In this document: positions 9,738 through 18,914 of the stretch, piece after piece | Layout: each line of letters opens with the position of its first letter | How positions within the stretch are numbered: the first letter of the stretch is position 1 | NCBI GenBank assembly: GCA_003248315.1 | Contig: QKWM01000003.1 | Location: 1-64,000, forward strand | Length of the DNA: 64,000 bases | Direction: 5' to 3' | DNA from: Streptomyces sp. SW4 | GTDB taxonomy: Bacteria; Actinomycetota; Actinomycetes; Streptomycetales; Streptomycetaceae | Program-made: the position numbers and the translations under genes | The notes under the pieces: generated by a model | The model's database searches: none | Seen by the model: the letters and a program-made list of their open reading frames with translations, nothing else | Told to the model about the DNA's origin: nothing

Positions 9738-10197
9738 GGATGTCCTCCGGAGGGCATGCCGCGGCGGCGGCCGGCCGGCCGCGGCGGAGATCGGCAAAGG
9801 GGAAGAAGTGCCTCAGGTGCCGGAGGACAGGGGCGGGGCCCGGCCGTGGTCGTGGCGGGTGCGGCCGGGGGAGACGGGGACGGGTGCGGCCGGCGCGGGG
9901 CCCGGCCGGCGGACGGCCGGTGCGGCGGCCGGGCGGACGGACGGGGGCGCCCAGGGGCCGGCGGCCCGCCGCGTTCACCGCCGTGCTCGTGCCGGGCCCG
10001 CAGCTGGCCCGTGCACGGCACCGCGCAGGGGTCGTCGGCGTGCTGGGCGACGTCGCTCCGGTGCGCCGCGGGGCCGCCGCCGTGAACGGCGCGGCGGGTG
10101 CGGCGGGCGCGGGTGCCGGGTCCGGCGCGGGGAACAGGGTCAGCAGCAGCGCCAGCAGCGTGGCGAGCGCGGCGGCGCTGTGACGTGCCCGGCGCAT
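9734..10197 (-). CDS. Small secreted protein coupled to SecDF
   Basis: Begins with a clear signal peptide (MRRARHSAAALATLLALLLT, then FPAPDPAPA), followed after one slip near 10080 by PAAHRSDVAQHADDPCAVPC and a Pro/Arg/Gly-rich tail ending GRRRGMPSGGHP. Restored length is about 154 residues. The stop codon overlaps the secDF GTG, so the two genes form a translationally coupled unit. Function unknown. A mature domain with paired cysteines (CAVPC), made together with a translocase subunit, suggests an exported factor or a SecDF client. The reading frame after the slip is my inference from continuity to the overlapping stop; the other frames close early or run into secDF. Confidence 0.5.
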
Positions 10198-10210
10198 CCG
10201 CCGCCCCTGT

Positions 10211-10376
10211 CCTGGTTCCGATGTCCGTGTCGGGTGTCGTGCGTCCGTGGTGACGTGTCCGACGTGACCTGTGCGTCGTGACGTGTGCGTGGTGACGTGT
10301 CCGGGTGCTGACGTGTCCGGTCCGGGGTGTCCGGCGTCCACGTGTCCGGTCCGGAGTATCCGGTGTCCGGGTGCCC
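10211..10376. repeat. Degenerate TGACGTGTCC repeats
   Basis: TGACGTGTCC occurs exactly at 10251, 10293 and 10309, with near matches between them. A longer unit starting ACGTGTCCGGTCCGG occurs at 10311 and 10340, 29 bases apart. This spacer separates the response regulator stop from the small secreted gene start, so it may include the promoter of the secreted-protein/secDF pair. No gene seen. Confidence 0.6.
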
Positions 10377-10453
10377 GGCGGGGCGGGTCCGGCGTACCTT
10401 GTCCGGTTCCGTGCGGCCGGTGCCGGAACCGGCGGTGTCCTGCCGGCGGGGGC

Positions 10454-11131
10454 TCAGGGCTCGATGAGCCCGGCGCGGATGGCGTACCGGGTCAGCTCCA
10501 GCCGGTCGCGCAGGCCCAGCTTGTGCAGCAGGTTCGCCCGGTGGCGCTGCACGGTCTTGACGCTGATGAACAGGATCTCGGCGATCTCCTTCGACGAGTG
10601 CCCCTCGGCGACGAGCTTGAGGACCTCCTCCTCGCGCGGCGTGAGCACGTGGTCGGCGTTCTCCTCGCCGTGCCGCACCCGGTCCAGGTAGTTGCGGATC
10701 AGGGCGGTGACCGCCCCCGGGTACAGGAACGGCTCGTCGCGCATCGCGGCCCGGCACGCGGCCACCAGATCGCGGTCGGCGACGGACTTGAGCACATAGC
10801 CGCAGGCCCCGGCCTTCAGCGCCTGGAACAGGTACTGCTCGTTGTCGTGCATGGTCAGCATCAGGATCCGCAGCCCCGGCCGGAGCGCCGCCAGCTCACG
10901 GGTCGCCTGCAGACCGGTCAGCCGCGGCATGGCGATGTCCAGGACCGCGAGGTCCAGGTCGTCCTGTGCCCGGGCCGCCTCGATGGCCTCCGCGCCGTCC
11001 CCCGCCTCGGCGACCACCTCCAGGTCCGGTTCCCGGTCGAGGATCAGCCGCACCCCGCGCCGTACGAGCGCGTGGTCGTCGGCGAGGAGGATGCGGATCG
11101 GCGTCGCGGCCGGGCGGGCCGGTTCGGTCAT
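10454..11131 (-). CDS. NarL/FixJ-family response regulator
   Basis: A receiver domain (IRILLADDHALVRRGVRLIL) with the phospho-acceptor Asp in DLAVLDIAMPRLTG, Thr in ILMLTMHD and Lys in GYVLKSVADRD, then a LuxR/GerE HTH (LTPREEEVLKLVAEGHSSKE, with VSVKTVQRHRANLLHKLGL). It is the partner of the adjacent kinase. The kinase stop overlaps an in-frame GTG at 11137 (VTMTEPARP), so translation may begin at GTG 11137 or ATG 11131; both give nearly the same protein. No slip found. The regulon is unknown; secDF and the two dksA-like genes flank the pair. Confidence 0.92.
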   Translation of the reverse strand: MTEPARPAATPIRILLADDHALVRRGVRLILDREPDLEVVAEAGDGAEAIEAARAQDDLDLAVLDIAMPRLTGLQATRELAALRPGLRILMLTMHDNEQYLFQALKAGACGYVLKSVADRDLVAACRAAMRDEPFLYPGAVTALIRNYLDRVRHGEENADHVLTPREEEVLKLVAEGHSSKEIAEILFISVKTVQRHRANLLHKLGLRDRLELTRYAIRAGLIEP

Positions 11132-11133
11132 GG

Positions 11134-12096
11134 TCACTGCTGCTCTCCGGGAACGGGTGCGGTCAGCCGGACGCGGGTGCCGGCGCCGGGCGCGGAGGTG
11201 ATGTCGAGGGCGGCCCCGATCAGCAGGGCCCGCTCGCGCATGCCGCGGATCCCGGCGCCCTCGCAGGCGGCCTCCATGCCGCGGCCGTCGTCGGCGATCT
11301 CCAGCACCACCGACCCGCCGGCCCGCCCGAGGCGCAGGTCGACGCGGTCGGCGTCGGCGTGGCGGGCGGTGTTGGTCAGGCTCTCCTGCGCCACGCGGTA
11401 GAGGACCAGCTCGGTCTCCTGGTCCAGGACGGGCAGGTCCGGCTCGCAGTGGCGGACCACCCGCAGCCCCGTGTGGGTGGCGAAGTCGTGCGTGAGCGAC
11501 GTCAGCGCGCTGACCAGTCCCAGGTCCTCCAGGACACCGGGACGCAGCCGGCGCACCAGCCGGCGCACCTCGTCCAGGCTCTCCCGGGTGATCTCCTGCG
11601 CCTGGTGCAGCTCCTCCCGCAGGGGCTCGGCGGCCTCGTCCGCGGCCCGCTTGAGCACCAGCAGGACGGCGGTCATGCTCTGCCCGACCTCGTCGTGGAG
11701 TTCCTGGGCGATACGGCGGCGCTCGGCCTCCTGGGCGAGCAGCACCCGGGCGCTGGAGGTGGCCCGCTCCTGCTCCAGCCGGTCCAGCATCGCGTTGAAC
11801 GTGCGGATCAGCTCCGAGACCTCGCCGCCCCCGCCGGACTCGGGCACCGGCAGCCGCTGTCCGGGGCGCAGCAGGTCGACGGTGGTCATCAGCCCGGTGA
11901 GCCGGCCCAGCGGGCGCAGCCCCCAGCGCAGCAGGGCGCCGTTGGCGACCAGCATCACGGCCAGACCGCCCACCAGGATGATCGCCTCGGTGAGCAGCAC
12001 CGGCACCGACACGGTCACCGGAGCCCACAGCAGAAGGGCGGTGGCGGTGCCCAGCACGACGGCGTTGAGCCCGAAGATCCGCCAGAACAGGGACAC
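11134..12096 (-). CDS. NarL-type sensor histidine kinase (HisKA_3)
   Basis: About 320 residues. Two transmembrane helices (IFGLNAVVLGTATALLLWAP and VLLTEAIILVGGLAVMLVAN) with almost no external loop lead into a HAMP-like linker (LRPLGRLTGLMTTVDLL, FNAMLDRLEQER). A HisKA_3 dimerisation helix follows with the phospho-His in RRIAQELHDEVGQSMTAV, then a HATPase domain (YRVAQESLTNTARHADADRV; DDGRGM; GIRGMRERA). The very short sensor part suggests it senses within the membrane or through a partner. The GTG at 12096 has GGAGG 10 bases upstream. It overlaps the response regulator start. No slip found. Confidence 0.9.
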   Translation of the reverse strand: MSLFWRIFGLNAVVLGTATALLLWAPVTVSVPVLLTEAIILVGGLAVMLVANGALLRWGLRPLGRLTGLMTTVDLLRPGQRLPVPESGGGGEVSELIRTFNAMLDRLEQERATSSARVLLAQEAERRRIAQELHDEVGQSMTAVLLVLKRAADEAAEPLREELHQAQEITRESLDEVRRLVRRLRPGVLEDLGLVSALTSLTHDFATHTGLRVVRHCEPDLPVLDQETELVLYRVAQESLTNTARHADADRVDLRLGRAGGSVVLEIADDGRGMEAACEGAGIRGMRERALLIGAALDITSAPGAGTRVRLTAPVPGEQQ

Positions 12097-12442
12097 CGGG
12101 GCATTGCCTCCTTCGCACGCGTGACGGGACCGGGCCGAGGACCAGCCTGCCCTGCCCCACTGTGCCGGGTCGATGGGCCCGACCCCCATTTCCCGGCGCG
12201 CCCCACCCATACGCGGCATGGATGCTCCGCCCCCGCGCAAATGGGTACCGCGACCGATGGGCGGCGGCCGCCCGGGCGGCCAGAGTGGGGAGTGCGCAGG
12301 CCGGCCCGGTCTGCGCTTTCGTGCATGCGTGGCATGCGTGCGTGCGCCCCGACGCGTACGCGCGCCGCCGCACCGTACGCGCAACAGAAGCCGGACGTAC
12401 GCGCCCGGAAGCCGCACCGTACGCGCCCAGAAAGGGAACGCC
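12097..12442. promoter_or_regulatory. Divergent control region with CGTACGCGC direct repeats
   Basis: This spacer lies between the divergent kinase and first dksA-like gene. It contains CGTACGCGC four times, at 12355, 12374, 12396 and 12418, spaced 19, 22 and 22 bases. Two copies sit in the longer direct repeat GCCGCACCGTACGCGC. The last copy ends 16 bases before the dksA-like GTG. The roughly two-helical-turn phasing suggests operator sites on one DNA face. GCATGCGTGGCATGCGTGCG near 12323 is a further repeat. Confidence 0.55.
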
Positions 12443-12772
12443 GTGTCGCTCGACGCCTCCCACACCGAACCCCGCCCGGAACGGCTCACCGCCCACGAGG
12501 CCCGGCAGCGCCTGGAGCACGCGCGCAGCACCCGCCTGACGCAGCTGCGGGCCCTGCACGAGAGCGCCCAGTCGGCGGACGACCAGCTGCTGTCCGCACA
12601 GCAGGCCGCCATCGAACGGGTGCTCAAGGAGATCGACGACGCCTTCGGCCGCGTCGACGCCGGCACCTACGGCACCTGCCTCGCCTGCGCCAAGCCCGTC
12701 CCGGCGGAGCGGCTGGAGATCCTGCCGTACACCCGCTTCTGCGTCGCCTGCCAGCGCCGCACCACCGTCTGA
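12443..12772 (+). CDS. DksA/TraR-type C4 zinc-finger protein
   Basis: 109 residues: a helical N-terminus (AHEARQRLEHARSTRLTQLR) and a C-terminal C4 zinc finger, GTYGTCLACAKPVPAERLE, closed by CVAC in YTRFCVACQRR. The FGRVDAGTYGTC signature is typical of the DksA/TraR superfamily, whose members bind the RNA polymerase secondary channel and modulate initiation. The DxxDxA loop acidic residues of E. coli DksA are not clearly present. The GTG at 12443 follows AAAGGGA. It heads a run with a second dksA-like gene and an MreB-like gene. No slip found. Confidence 0.88.
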   Translation: MSLDASHTEPRPERLTAHEARQRLEHARSTRLTQLRALHESAQSADDQLLSAQQAAIERVLKEIDDAFGRVDAGTYGTCLACAKPVPAERLEILPYTRFCVACQRRTTV

Positions 12773-12827
12773 CCCGGTCCGGCTCCCGCCGCACGATCCT
12801 CCTGTCCCGCCCTGCCCAAGGGGTGAA

Positions 12828-13220
12828 GTGGTGAACCACCAGAGCATCGACGACCGCCCGGCCGCCAGGCCCGGCGCCGGCCGCCCGCGGCTGTCCGCCG
12901 AGGACCTCGCGGCCCTGCGCGAGAACCTGCTGGAGCAGCGCCGGTTCCGGCAGGAGCAACTGCGGCAGCTCGCCGCCTCCTCCCGCGACGAGGACCTGCG
13001 CCGCCGCAGGTCCGCCGCGCAGGCCGAGGTGGGGGTGCGGCTCGCCGCCTCCGCGCGCATGGTCCTCGCCGACGTCGAGGCCGCGCTGCGGCGCATGGCC
13101 GAGGGCCGCTACGGCAGCTGCCACCTGTGCCGGCGGCCCGTCGACCGGGAGCGGCTGCTGATCGTGCCCCAGGCCCGGTACTGCGCCCGGTGCCAGCAGG
13201 TGCGGGAGGCGGGCCGGTGA
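12828..13220 (+). CDS. Second DksA/TraR-like zinc-finger protein
   Basis: 130 residues with the same layout as its neighbour: N-terminal coiled-coil helices (LAALRENLLEQRRFRQEQLR), a linking helix and a C4 finger (GRYGSCHLCRRPVDRERLL then YCARCQQVREAGR). It starts at one of two adjacent GTG codons (12828 or 12831) after AAGGGGTGAA. Its TGA overlaps the GTG of the MreB-like gene, so the two are translationally coupled. Two non-identical DksA-like proteins in a row imply an old duplication with separate roles, perhaps competing for RNA polymerase. Confidence 0.85.
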   Translation: MVNHQSIDDRPAARPGAGRPRLSAEDLAALRENLLEQRRFRQEQLRQLAASSRDEDLRRRRSAAQAEVGVRLAASARMVLADVEAALRRMAEGRYGSCHLCRRPVDRERLLIVPQARYCARCQQVREAGR

Positions 13221-14056
13221 CCGCGGCCCGCCGCGGCCGCGGCGTCGCCGGACCCCGCCGGCCGGCGGGCAGGCCGGGCTGCGGCGTCGCCCTCGACCTG
13301 GGCAGCGCCCGCACCCGCGCCTGGATCGCCGGGCGCGGGCTGATCGTCGACGTGCCCACGGTGACCTTCCCGGGGACCGGTGCCGCCCACCCCGTCCAGC
13401 GGGGCACGATCGTCGACGTCGACGGCACCGCACGGATGCTGCACCGGCTCCTCGGCCACCGCCTGCCCCGCTTCACCCGCCCCCTGGTCGTGGTGACGGC
13501 GCCCGTGCTGGCCGGGGTCGCCTTCCGGGAGCGGGCCCGCGCCGCGGCCCAGGTGCTGCGGCCCCGGGCCGTGCTCACCGTCCCCGGCGCGCGGGCCGTC
13601 GCGCTGGGCGCCGGCGCCGACCTGTCCCGGCCGCTGCTCGTGGTGGACATCGGCGCCCATCTGACGGAGGTGGTGCTGCTGATGGAGGGCGAGGTCTTCG
13701 ACGCCCGCCGCACCGCCCTGGGCACCGCCGACCTGCCGGACTCCACCACGCCGGCGGAGCTGGGGGAGGCGGTGGTGACCATGGTGACGTCGATGCTGCG
13801 GCCGGACGGCACCGGTCTCGCCCCGTCCCTCGCGGTCGAGGCGCTGGCCCGGGGCGCGCTGCTGGCCGGCGGCGGTGCGCTGCGCCCCGAGATCACCTGC
13901 CGGCTCGCCGACCGGCTGCACGCGTCGCTGCGGGTCGTGCCGTCCCCGCACACCGCCGCCGTCCGGGGCGCCGCCCGGCTGCTGGACTCCGCCCACGCCC
14001 ATCCGTCGGCGTCCGACGCGTCCCCGCCGGGCTCGCCCGCTCCGCCCGCCCTCTGA
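13217..14056 (+). CDS. MreB/Hsp70-fold (actin-like ATPase superfamily) protein
   Basis: The protein has the segmented actin/Hsp70 ATPase motifs: phosphate-1 loop GCGVALDLGSARTRAWIAG, a central PLLVVDIGAHLTEVVLLMEG (phosphate-2) and the adenosine loop ARGALLAGGGALRPEI. It is about 279 residues, shorter than true MreB (about 340). It lacks a clear amphipathic N-terminus and carries a disordered Pro/Ser/Ala tail. It therefore looks like the short MreB-like paralogue found in Streptomyces rather than the cell-shape protein itself. The GTG at 13217 overlaps the stop of the second dksA-like gene. No slip found. The partner or filament is unknown. Confidence 0.75.
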   Translation: MTAARRGRGVAGPRRPAGRPGCGVALDLGSARTRAWIAGRGLIVDVPTVTFPGTGAAHPVQRGTIVDVDGTARMLHRLLGHRLPRFTRPLVVVTAPVLAGVAFRERARAAAQVLRPRAVLTVPGARAVALGAGADLSRPLLVVDIGAHLTEVVLLMEGEVFDARRTALGTADLPDSTTPAELGEAVVTMVTSMLRPDGTGLAPSLAVEALARGALLAGGGALRPEITCRLADRLHASLRVVPSPHTAAVRGAARLLDSAHAHPSASDASPPGSPAPPAL

Positions 14057-14196
14057 CGCCGGCCCCGCCGCCCCGGACGGCGCGGCGGCGACGGGGACGG
14101 GACGGTGAAGCGCGCTTCCCGGCTGCCCGCGTCCCGTCGAGGAGGGACCGAGGAGGAATCGAGGAGTGACCGAGGAGGAACCCGAGGAGGAACACC

Positions 14197-14817
14197 GTGG
14201 CCGGTGCCATACCCCCCGCCCAGCCCCCGCCCGGACGCCTTCGGCATCCCCCGCCGTGGCGTCTGCGGCACAACCCCTGCGCCGCCGCACCGACGTGGTC
14301 CAGGCCTGGCTCTCCCTCGCCGTGCTGCTGGCCGTGGCCGTGGGCGCCCCGGCCGCCCTGGTCGCCGTCGCCGACGCGGCGCACGGCCACTTCCGGGGCG
14401 TGGCCGAGCGCCAGGCCGAGACGCGGCACCGCACCACCGCCGTCCTCGTGCACGACGCGCCCCGTCACCCGGAGCCCGGCTCCGACGAGGAGAGAGCGGC
14501 CCGCTACCGGGTCGAGGTCCGCTACACCGACCGGTCGGGCACCGTGCGCACCGCCGAGGCCGAGGTCCGGCCCGCACTGTCCGCGGGCAGCAGGGTCCCG
14601 GTCTGGGTGGACGCGGACGGCGGCCTCACCGGCCCGCCCCGACCGCCGGGGAGATCCGCAGCCGCGCCATGGGCTGGGCGATCCTCGCCGCCCTCGCCGT
14701 CGCCCTCACCGGCGCCACCGTCCACCGCGTGGCCGGGATGCTGATCCACCGGCGCAACCTGGCGGCCTGGACACGGCCTGGGCCGAGACCGCCCCACGCT
14801 GGACGACCTCCCCCTGA
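14197..14817 (+). CDS. Rv1733c-like two-helix membrane protein
   Basis: An N-terminal RHNPLRRRTDVVQAW motif precedes a first transmembrane helix (LSLAVLLAVAVGAPAALVAV). An external domain follows (RYRVEVRYTDRSGTVRTAEA; VPVWVDADGGLTGPP), then a second helix (GWAILAALAVALTGATVH) and a short cytoplasmic end. This is the architecture of the Rv1733c-like proteins common in Streptomyces. Three lost bases, near 14277, 14645 and 14770, break it; each falls in a C or G run, and restoring them returns to the starting frame. I chose the GTG at 14197 because GAGGAGG lies six bases upstream and the N-terminus then joins RHNPLRRRTD; a GTG at 14166 is in another frame. Function unknown. Confidence 0.75.
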   Translation: MAGAIPPAQPPPGRLRHPPPWRLRHNPCAAAPTWSRPGSPSPCCWPWPWAPRPPWSPSPTRRTATSGAWPSARPRRGTAPPPSSCTTRPVTRSPAPTRRERPATGSRSATPTGRAPCAPPRPRSGPHCPRAAGSRSGWTRTAASPARPDRRGDPQPRHGLGDPRRPRRRPHRRHRPPRGRDADPPAQPGGLDTAWAETAPRWTTSP

Positions 14818-14913
14818 CCCTCCGCCGGCCCGCACCCACGCGGAGACGGGTCCTCCGCCGGGCCACCCGCACACCGCGACGGTGCGCACGACCGGGCCGC
14901 CCCCCCGTCCGCC

Positions 14914-14985
14914 GCGGCCGCACGACCGGTGCCTCCGCCGTGGCCGCACGCCCGGTGCCTCCGTCGTGGCCGCACGACCGCCGCG
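14914..14985. repeat. 26-bp tandem repeat
   Basis: Two full copies of a 26-bp unit (consensus start GTGGCCGCACGCCCGGTGCC) lie at 14914-14939 and 14940-14965. A partial third runs to about 14985. The repeat lies between the 3' ends of the Rv1733c-like gene and the helical-repeat gene, in about 200 bases that otherwise hold nothing I can identify. Confidence 0.75.
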
Positions 14986-15024
14986 GCCGCCCGAGGCCGT
15001 GGCCGCGTGCCCGGGCGGCCGCGG

Positions 15025-15811
15025 TCACGCCGTCGCCGCGCCCGGCGCCGGCGGGCCAGCTGCCGGGCCAGCCAGGTCGGGACCCCGCCGAGGAGCCGGA
15101 ACAGACGGCGCGCCTCCGCGCGGAGCCGGGACGCCTCCGGTTCCGCCTCCGTCTCCGCGAGGGACACCAGCGCGGGCGCCGTGCCGACGAGGTAGCCCAG
15201 TTCCTCCGGAGCCGCAGCGACTCGGCGAAGCCGTGGCGGGCCTCGGCCAGCTCACCGTCCCGCAGGGCCAGCCCGGCCAGATGGCGCCAGGTGAAGGAGA
15301 GCAGCAGCGGATCGGCGTGCGCGGTCGCCGCGGCGTGGGCGCGCCGGTACGCCGCCCGGGCCGCCTGCGGGGAGCCCGTGAGGTTCTCCGCCAGCAGGCC
15401 GCGCCGGAAGTCCAGCAGCGCCCGCCCCGGAGCGCCGGGCGCGATCAGCGCCGCCGCCCGGCCCAGCGCCGCCCGTGCCTCGTCGGCCCGGTCCCGCACC
15501 CCGTGCAGCGTGGCCGCGTAGGCGAGCTGGCCGCGCTCGCACGCCGCGGCGCCCCGTTCCTCGTCGCCGTGGGCCAGCGCCTCCGCGGTGCGCAGCGCGT
15601 CCTCGGCCTCCTCCCAGCCCTGCTCGGTGTACAGACACCGCTCCACCAGCAGCGCGGCCCGCTGCAACGCGCCGGCCGCGGTGTCCGGCCGCAGCAGCGC
15701 CGCCGCGTCGGCCCAGCAGGCGCGCGAGCGCAGCCGCCATACCGCGGTCTGGAGCGGATCGTCACCTGCGGTCGTTCCCGTACCAGAACCAGACATGGCG
15801 GGATGCGCCAC
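15025..15811 (-). CDS. Helical-repeat (TPR-like) protein of unknown function
   Basis: Alternating Ala/Leu/Arg-rich helices of TPR type: LQTAVWRLRSRACWADAAAL, CLYTEQGWEEAEDALRTAEA, ARAALGRAAALIAPGAPGRA, RHLAGLALRDGELAEARHGF. Such proteins are usually scaffolds. A slip near 15195 leads to VSLAETEAEPEASRLRAEAR, and a probable second near 15060 leads to the stop at 15025; without it the frame runs on into neighbouring DNA, so the 3' end is uncertain. A GTG at 15811 has GGGGAGGG just upstream; an in-frame ATG lies at 15796. Convergent with the Rv1733c-like gene. The arrangement resembles the TPR region of large regulators, but no DNA-binding domain is present. Confidence 0.55.
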
Positions 15812-15976
15812 GTTGCCCTCCCCTAGCCAGCACGCCGTCGAGCCCGAGTGGTGGCGGCATCTCAGCACGGATCGACCGGCCCGGCCAAGAGGGTGGGTGA
15901 AGGAATTCACAAAGTCGTGGGACCGAGCGGGCCCCGAGGTTTCGGCGGCCGCGCCGGCTCCTCGGCGGGGCCGGCG

Positions 15977-17649
15977 TCAGCTCATCCGCAGGGCCAGGAA
16001 GAAGTCGAGCTTGTCCTCCAGCCGCGACAGGTCACGCCCCGTCAACTGCTCGATGCGGCCCACCCGGTAGCGCAGCGTGTTGACGTGCAGGTGGAGCCGG
16101 GTGGCGCAGCGCGTCCAGGAGCCGTCGCTGTCGAGGAAGGCCTCCAGCGTCGGGATCAGCTCGGCGCGGTGCCGGCGGTCGTAGTCCCGCAGCGGGTCGA
16201 GGAGCCGGGCGGTGAAGGCGCGGCGGACGTCGTCGGGGACGAACGGGAGCAGCAGCACGTGCGAGGCCAGCTCCTGGTGCCCGGCGGCGCACACCCGGCC
16301 CTGGCGCGCGGCGGCGACCCGGCGGGCGTGCCGCGCCTCCTCCAGCGCCCCGCGCAGCCCCTCCGCCGAGTGCACGGCCGCGCTCACGCCGAGCGTGACC
16401 CGCCCGTCGCCGTCCAGGCCGGCCGTCAGCGGGTCGCGCACGGACTCCAGCAGCGCGTCGGCGAGGATGCCGGTCTCCGAGCCGTCGTGCTCGCCGGCGA
16501 CGGCGGGCAGCGGCACCAGCGCGATGGCCTCCTCGCCGGCGTGCGCGACGGCGATCCGGTCGGAGTGCTCGGGCCCGGTCGCCACCGGGTCGACGAGGAT
16601 CTCCTCCAGCAGGGTCTGCGCGGCCCGCCCGCTGTCGGCCTCGCCGCTCTCCCACTCGACGCGGGCCACCACGACCTGCCAGTGCGGGGCCGCGCCCAGG
16701 CCGGGCAGCAGCACCGGGGCCGCGACCCGCAGCCGGGCGGCGATCTCGGCGGGCGCTGCGCCCGACTGCACCAGCTCCAGCACCTCCTGCGCCAGCCGCC
16801 GCCGCACGGTGCGGGCCGCGTCCCGGCGGTCCCGCTCGACCGAGATCAGCTGGGTGACGCCGTGCAGCAGGTCCAGGCGCTCCTCGGCCCAGTCACCGGC
16901 GTCCGCCTCGACGGCCAGCAGCCACTCGGACAGCACCGTCTCCCGCACGTCCCGCGCGGGCTGCGGCGTCCGGCCGGCGCTGCGCACGGGGAAGAGGCTG
17001 TACGTCGTCGAGCCCAGCGTCACCCGGTGCGGCGCCCGCCGGCCCGTGCGGCCGGCCGCCAGATGCTCCGCCGCCAGACGCGCGCACACGTCGGCGGGCA
17101 GGGCGGGCCCGCTCGTCTTCGAACCGGCGATCAGCCGCCCGGTCGGCGACAGCACCCAGGCCCGCAGGTCCAGGTCGGAGCCGAGCAGGTCCAGGACGAC
17201 GTCGGGGCCGCCGCCCGCCGGACCGGAGGTCATCATCCGCCGGTGCCGGTCCACGACCGCCGCGAGATCCCCGGCCCGCTCGCCGGAGACCTGCCGCACC
17301 ACGTGCTCGGTGATCGTCGCGAACGCCACCGACTCGTGCACCGCGAACAGCGGCAGCCGGTGCCGCGCGCACGCCACCACCAGGTCGTCGGGGACCGCCC
17401 CAGCTCCGCCTCGCCGGCGGCGAGCGCGGCCACCCCGGCCTGCACCAGGATGCGCACGAACGGTTCGGAGTCGGCGGCGTCGCGGCGCCAGGCCAGGCCG
17501 GTGAGCACCAGTTCGCCGCCGGACAGGTAGCGGCTGGGGTCCCGCAGGTCGGTGGTCATCACGCCCCGGACCGTGCGGTCCAGTTCGTCCTCGCCGCCGA
17601 GCAGCTTGAGGCCCAGCGCGTCGGTGTCCAGCAGTGCGCGCAGCCGCAT
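15977..17649 (-). CDS. PucR-family purine catabolism regulator
   Basis: About 557 residues. The N-terminal PucR domain (MRLRALLDTDALGLKLLGGE) is followed, after a slip near 17398, by AVPDDLVVACARHRLPLFAV, a GGDEF-like central region and the C-terminal PucR helix-turn-helix: LIPTLEAFLDSDGSWTRCAT, RLHLHVNTLRYRVGRIEQLT. PucR proteins control purine and allantoin use. Its position divergent from the xanthine dehydrogenase genes makes those its likely target. The ATG at 17649 has a weak GGCGACGAG site. The slip is a GGGGG-to-GGGG loss within ELGAVPDD. Confidence 0.88.
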
Positions 17650-18025
17650 TCTCGTCGCCGCCGTTCTTTGTCTCGAATCGTGCTCTTGCCCACGGACGGC
17701 CCCGCGGCCCGGCGCCCGTGCGGCGGGTCGGCGGGCAGGACCCGTCCGCGTCCCGGCTGTGGCGCAGGTCACGCGGCTGTGTCGCGCGTTTCCACAGGAA
17801 GACGAGGAGGTTACTGAGGGCCTCCGTTCATACGAATCTACAAGATGCCCGACCTGGCCAGCCAACTCCTTCGGTGTTTCTGCGACTGACCCCGGTGGAG
17901 CACGGGCGGTGTACTGAGCCCACTCCACGTGAACAGCACATGAACGAGCCCGCCCCGCCGCACACGGATTGGCTCAATCGAAACCCCTCACGAGACCCAC
18001 GAGACGTAGAAGAAGAGAGCCGGTC
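17650..18025. promoter_or_regulatory. Divergent pucR/xdh control region
   Basis: Holds the promoters for both directions and no gene I can support; an ATG-initiated stretch at 17941 is in the wrong frame. TTTCCACAGGAA at 17789-17800 is a small inverted repeat (TTCC-ACA-GGAA). A less GC-rich stretch, CATACGAATCTACAAGATG, follows near 17830. Both are candidates for PucR binding or the xdh promoter. Confidence 0.5.
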
Positions 18026-18914
18026 ATGGACTTCCTTCGCCCCGCCAGCTGGGAGGAGGCGCTCGCCGCCAAGGCAGAGCACCCCACCGCTGTGCCGATT
18101 GCGGTGGCACCGACGTGATGGTCGAGATCAACTTCGACCACCGCCGGCCCGAGTACCTCATGGACCTGAACCGCATCGGCGACCTCACCGAGTGGGAGGT
18201 CGGCGAGGACACCGTGCGGGTCGGCGCCTCCGTGCCGTACACGAAGATCATGGAGCACCTCGGCTCCGAACTCCCCGGACTCGCCCTCGCCTCGCACACG
18301 GTCGCCTCCCGCAGATCCGTAACCGCGGCGGCGTGGGCGGCAACCTCGGCACCGCCTCCCCGGCCGGCGACGCCCACCCGGCGCTGCTCGCCGCGGGGGC
18401 GGAGGTCGAGGTGGAGTCGGTGCGCGGCACGCGCATGATCCCGATCGACGAGTTCTACAAGGGCGTGAAGCGCAACGCGCTGGAGCCCGACGAGCTGATC
18501 CGCGCCGTCCACGTGAAGAAGGCGGACGGCCCGCAGCAGTTCTCCAAGGTCGGCACCCGCAACGCCATGGTCATCGCCGTGTGCGCGTTCGGCCTCGCCC
18601 TGCACCCCGAGACCCGCACCGTCCGCACCGGCATCGGCTCGGCCGCCCCCACGCCCATCCGGGCCAAGGCCGCCGAGGAGTTCCTGAACGCGGCGCTCGA
18701 GGAGGGCGGCTTCTGGGACAACGGCAAGATCATCACCCCGTCGGTCGCCAAGCAGTTCGCGGACCTGTGCTCCGCGGCCTGCAACCCGATCGACGACGTC
18801 CGGGGCACCGCGAGCTACCGCCGGCACGCGGTCGGCGTCATGGCCCGCCGGACGCTCACCTGGACCTGGGAGTCCTACCGCGGCGCCCGCCGCGTCACCG
18901 AGGGAGCTGCGTAA
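18026..18914 (+). CDS. Xanthine dehydrogenase, FAD-binding subunit
   Basis: A CoxM/XdhB-type FAD subunit of about 296 residues: MDFLRPASWEEALAAK at the N-terminus, the FAD pyrophosphate motif AGGTDVMVEIN after a slip near 18100, and the second FAD motif QIRNRGGVGGNLGTASPAGD after a slip near 18308. It passes electrons from the 2Fe-2S subunit to NAD+ in oxidation of hypoxanthine and xanthine to urate. ATG 18026 follows AAGAAGAGAG. Its TAA overlaps the ATG of the iron-sulfur subunit. Both slips are single G or C losses (GCGGGTGGC; TCCCCGCAG expected). Confidence 0.92.

Noticed and set aside
7527..10085. An 852-residue plus-strand open frame opposite SecDF
   Set aside because: It is the high-GC shadow of secDF, with no domain, ribosome site or codon bias of its own.
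6382..10341. A 1319-residue minus-strand open frame across GntR, SecDF and the small secreted gene
   Set aside because: Its composition is Arg/Gly/Pro noise over well-supported genes in other frames. Only its first stretch coincides with the real signal peptide of the small secreted gene.
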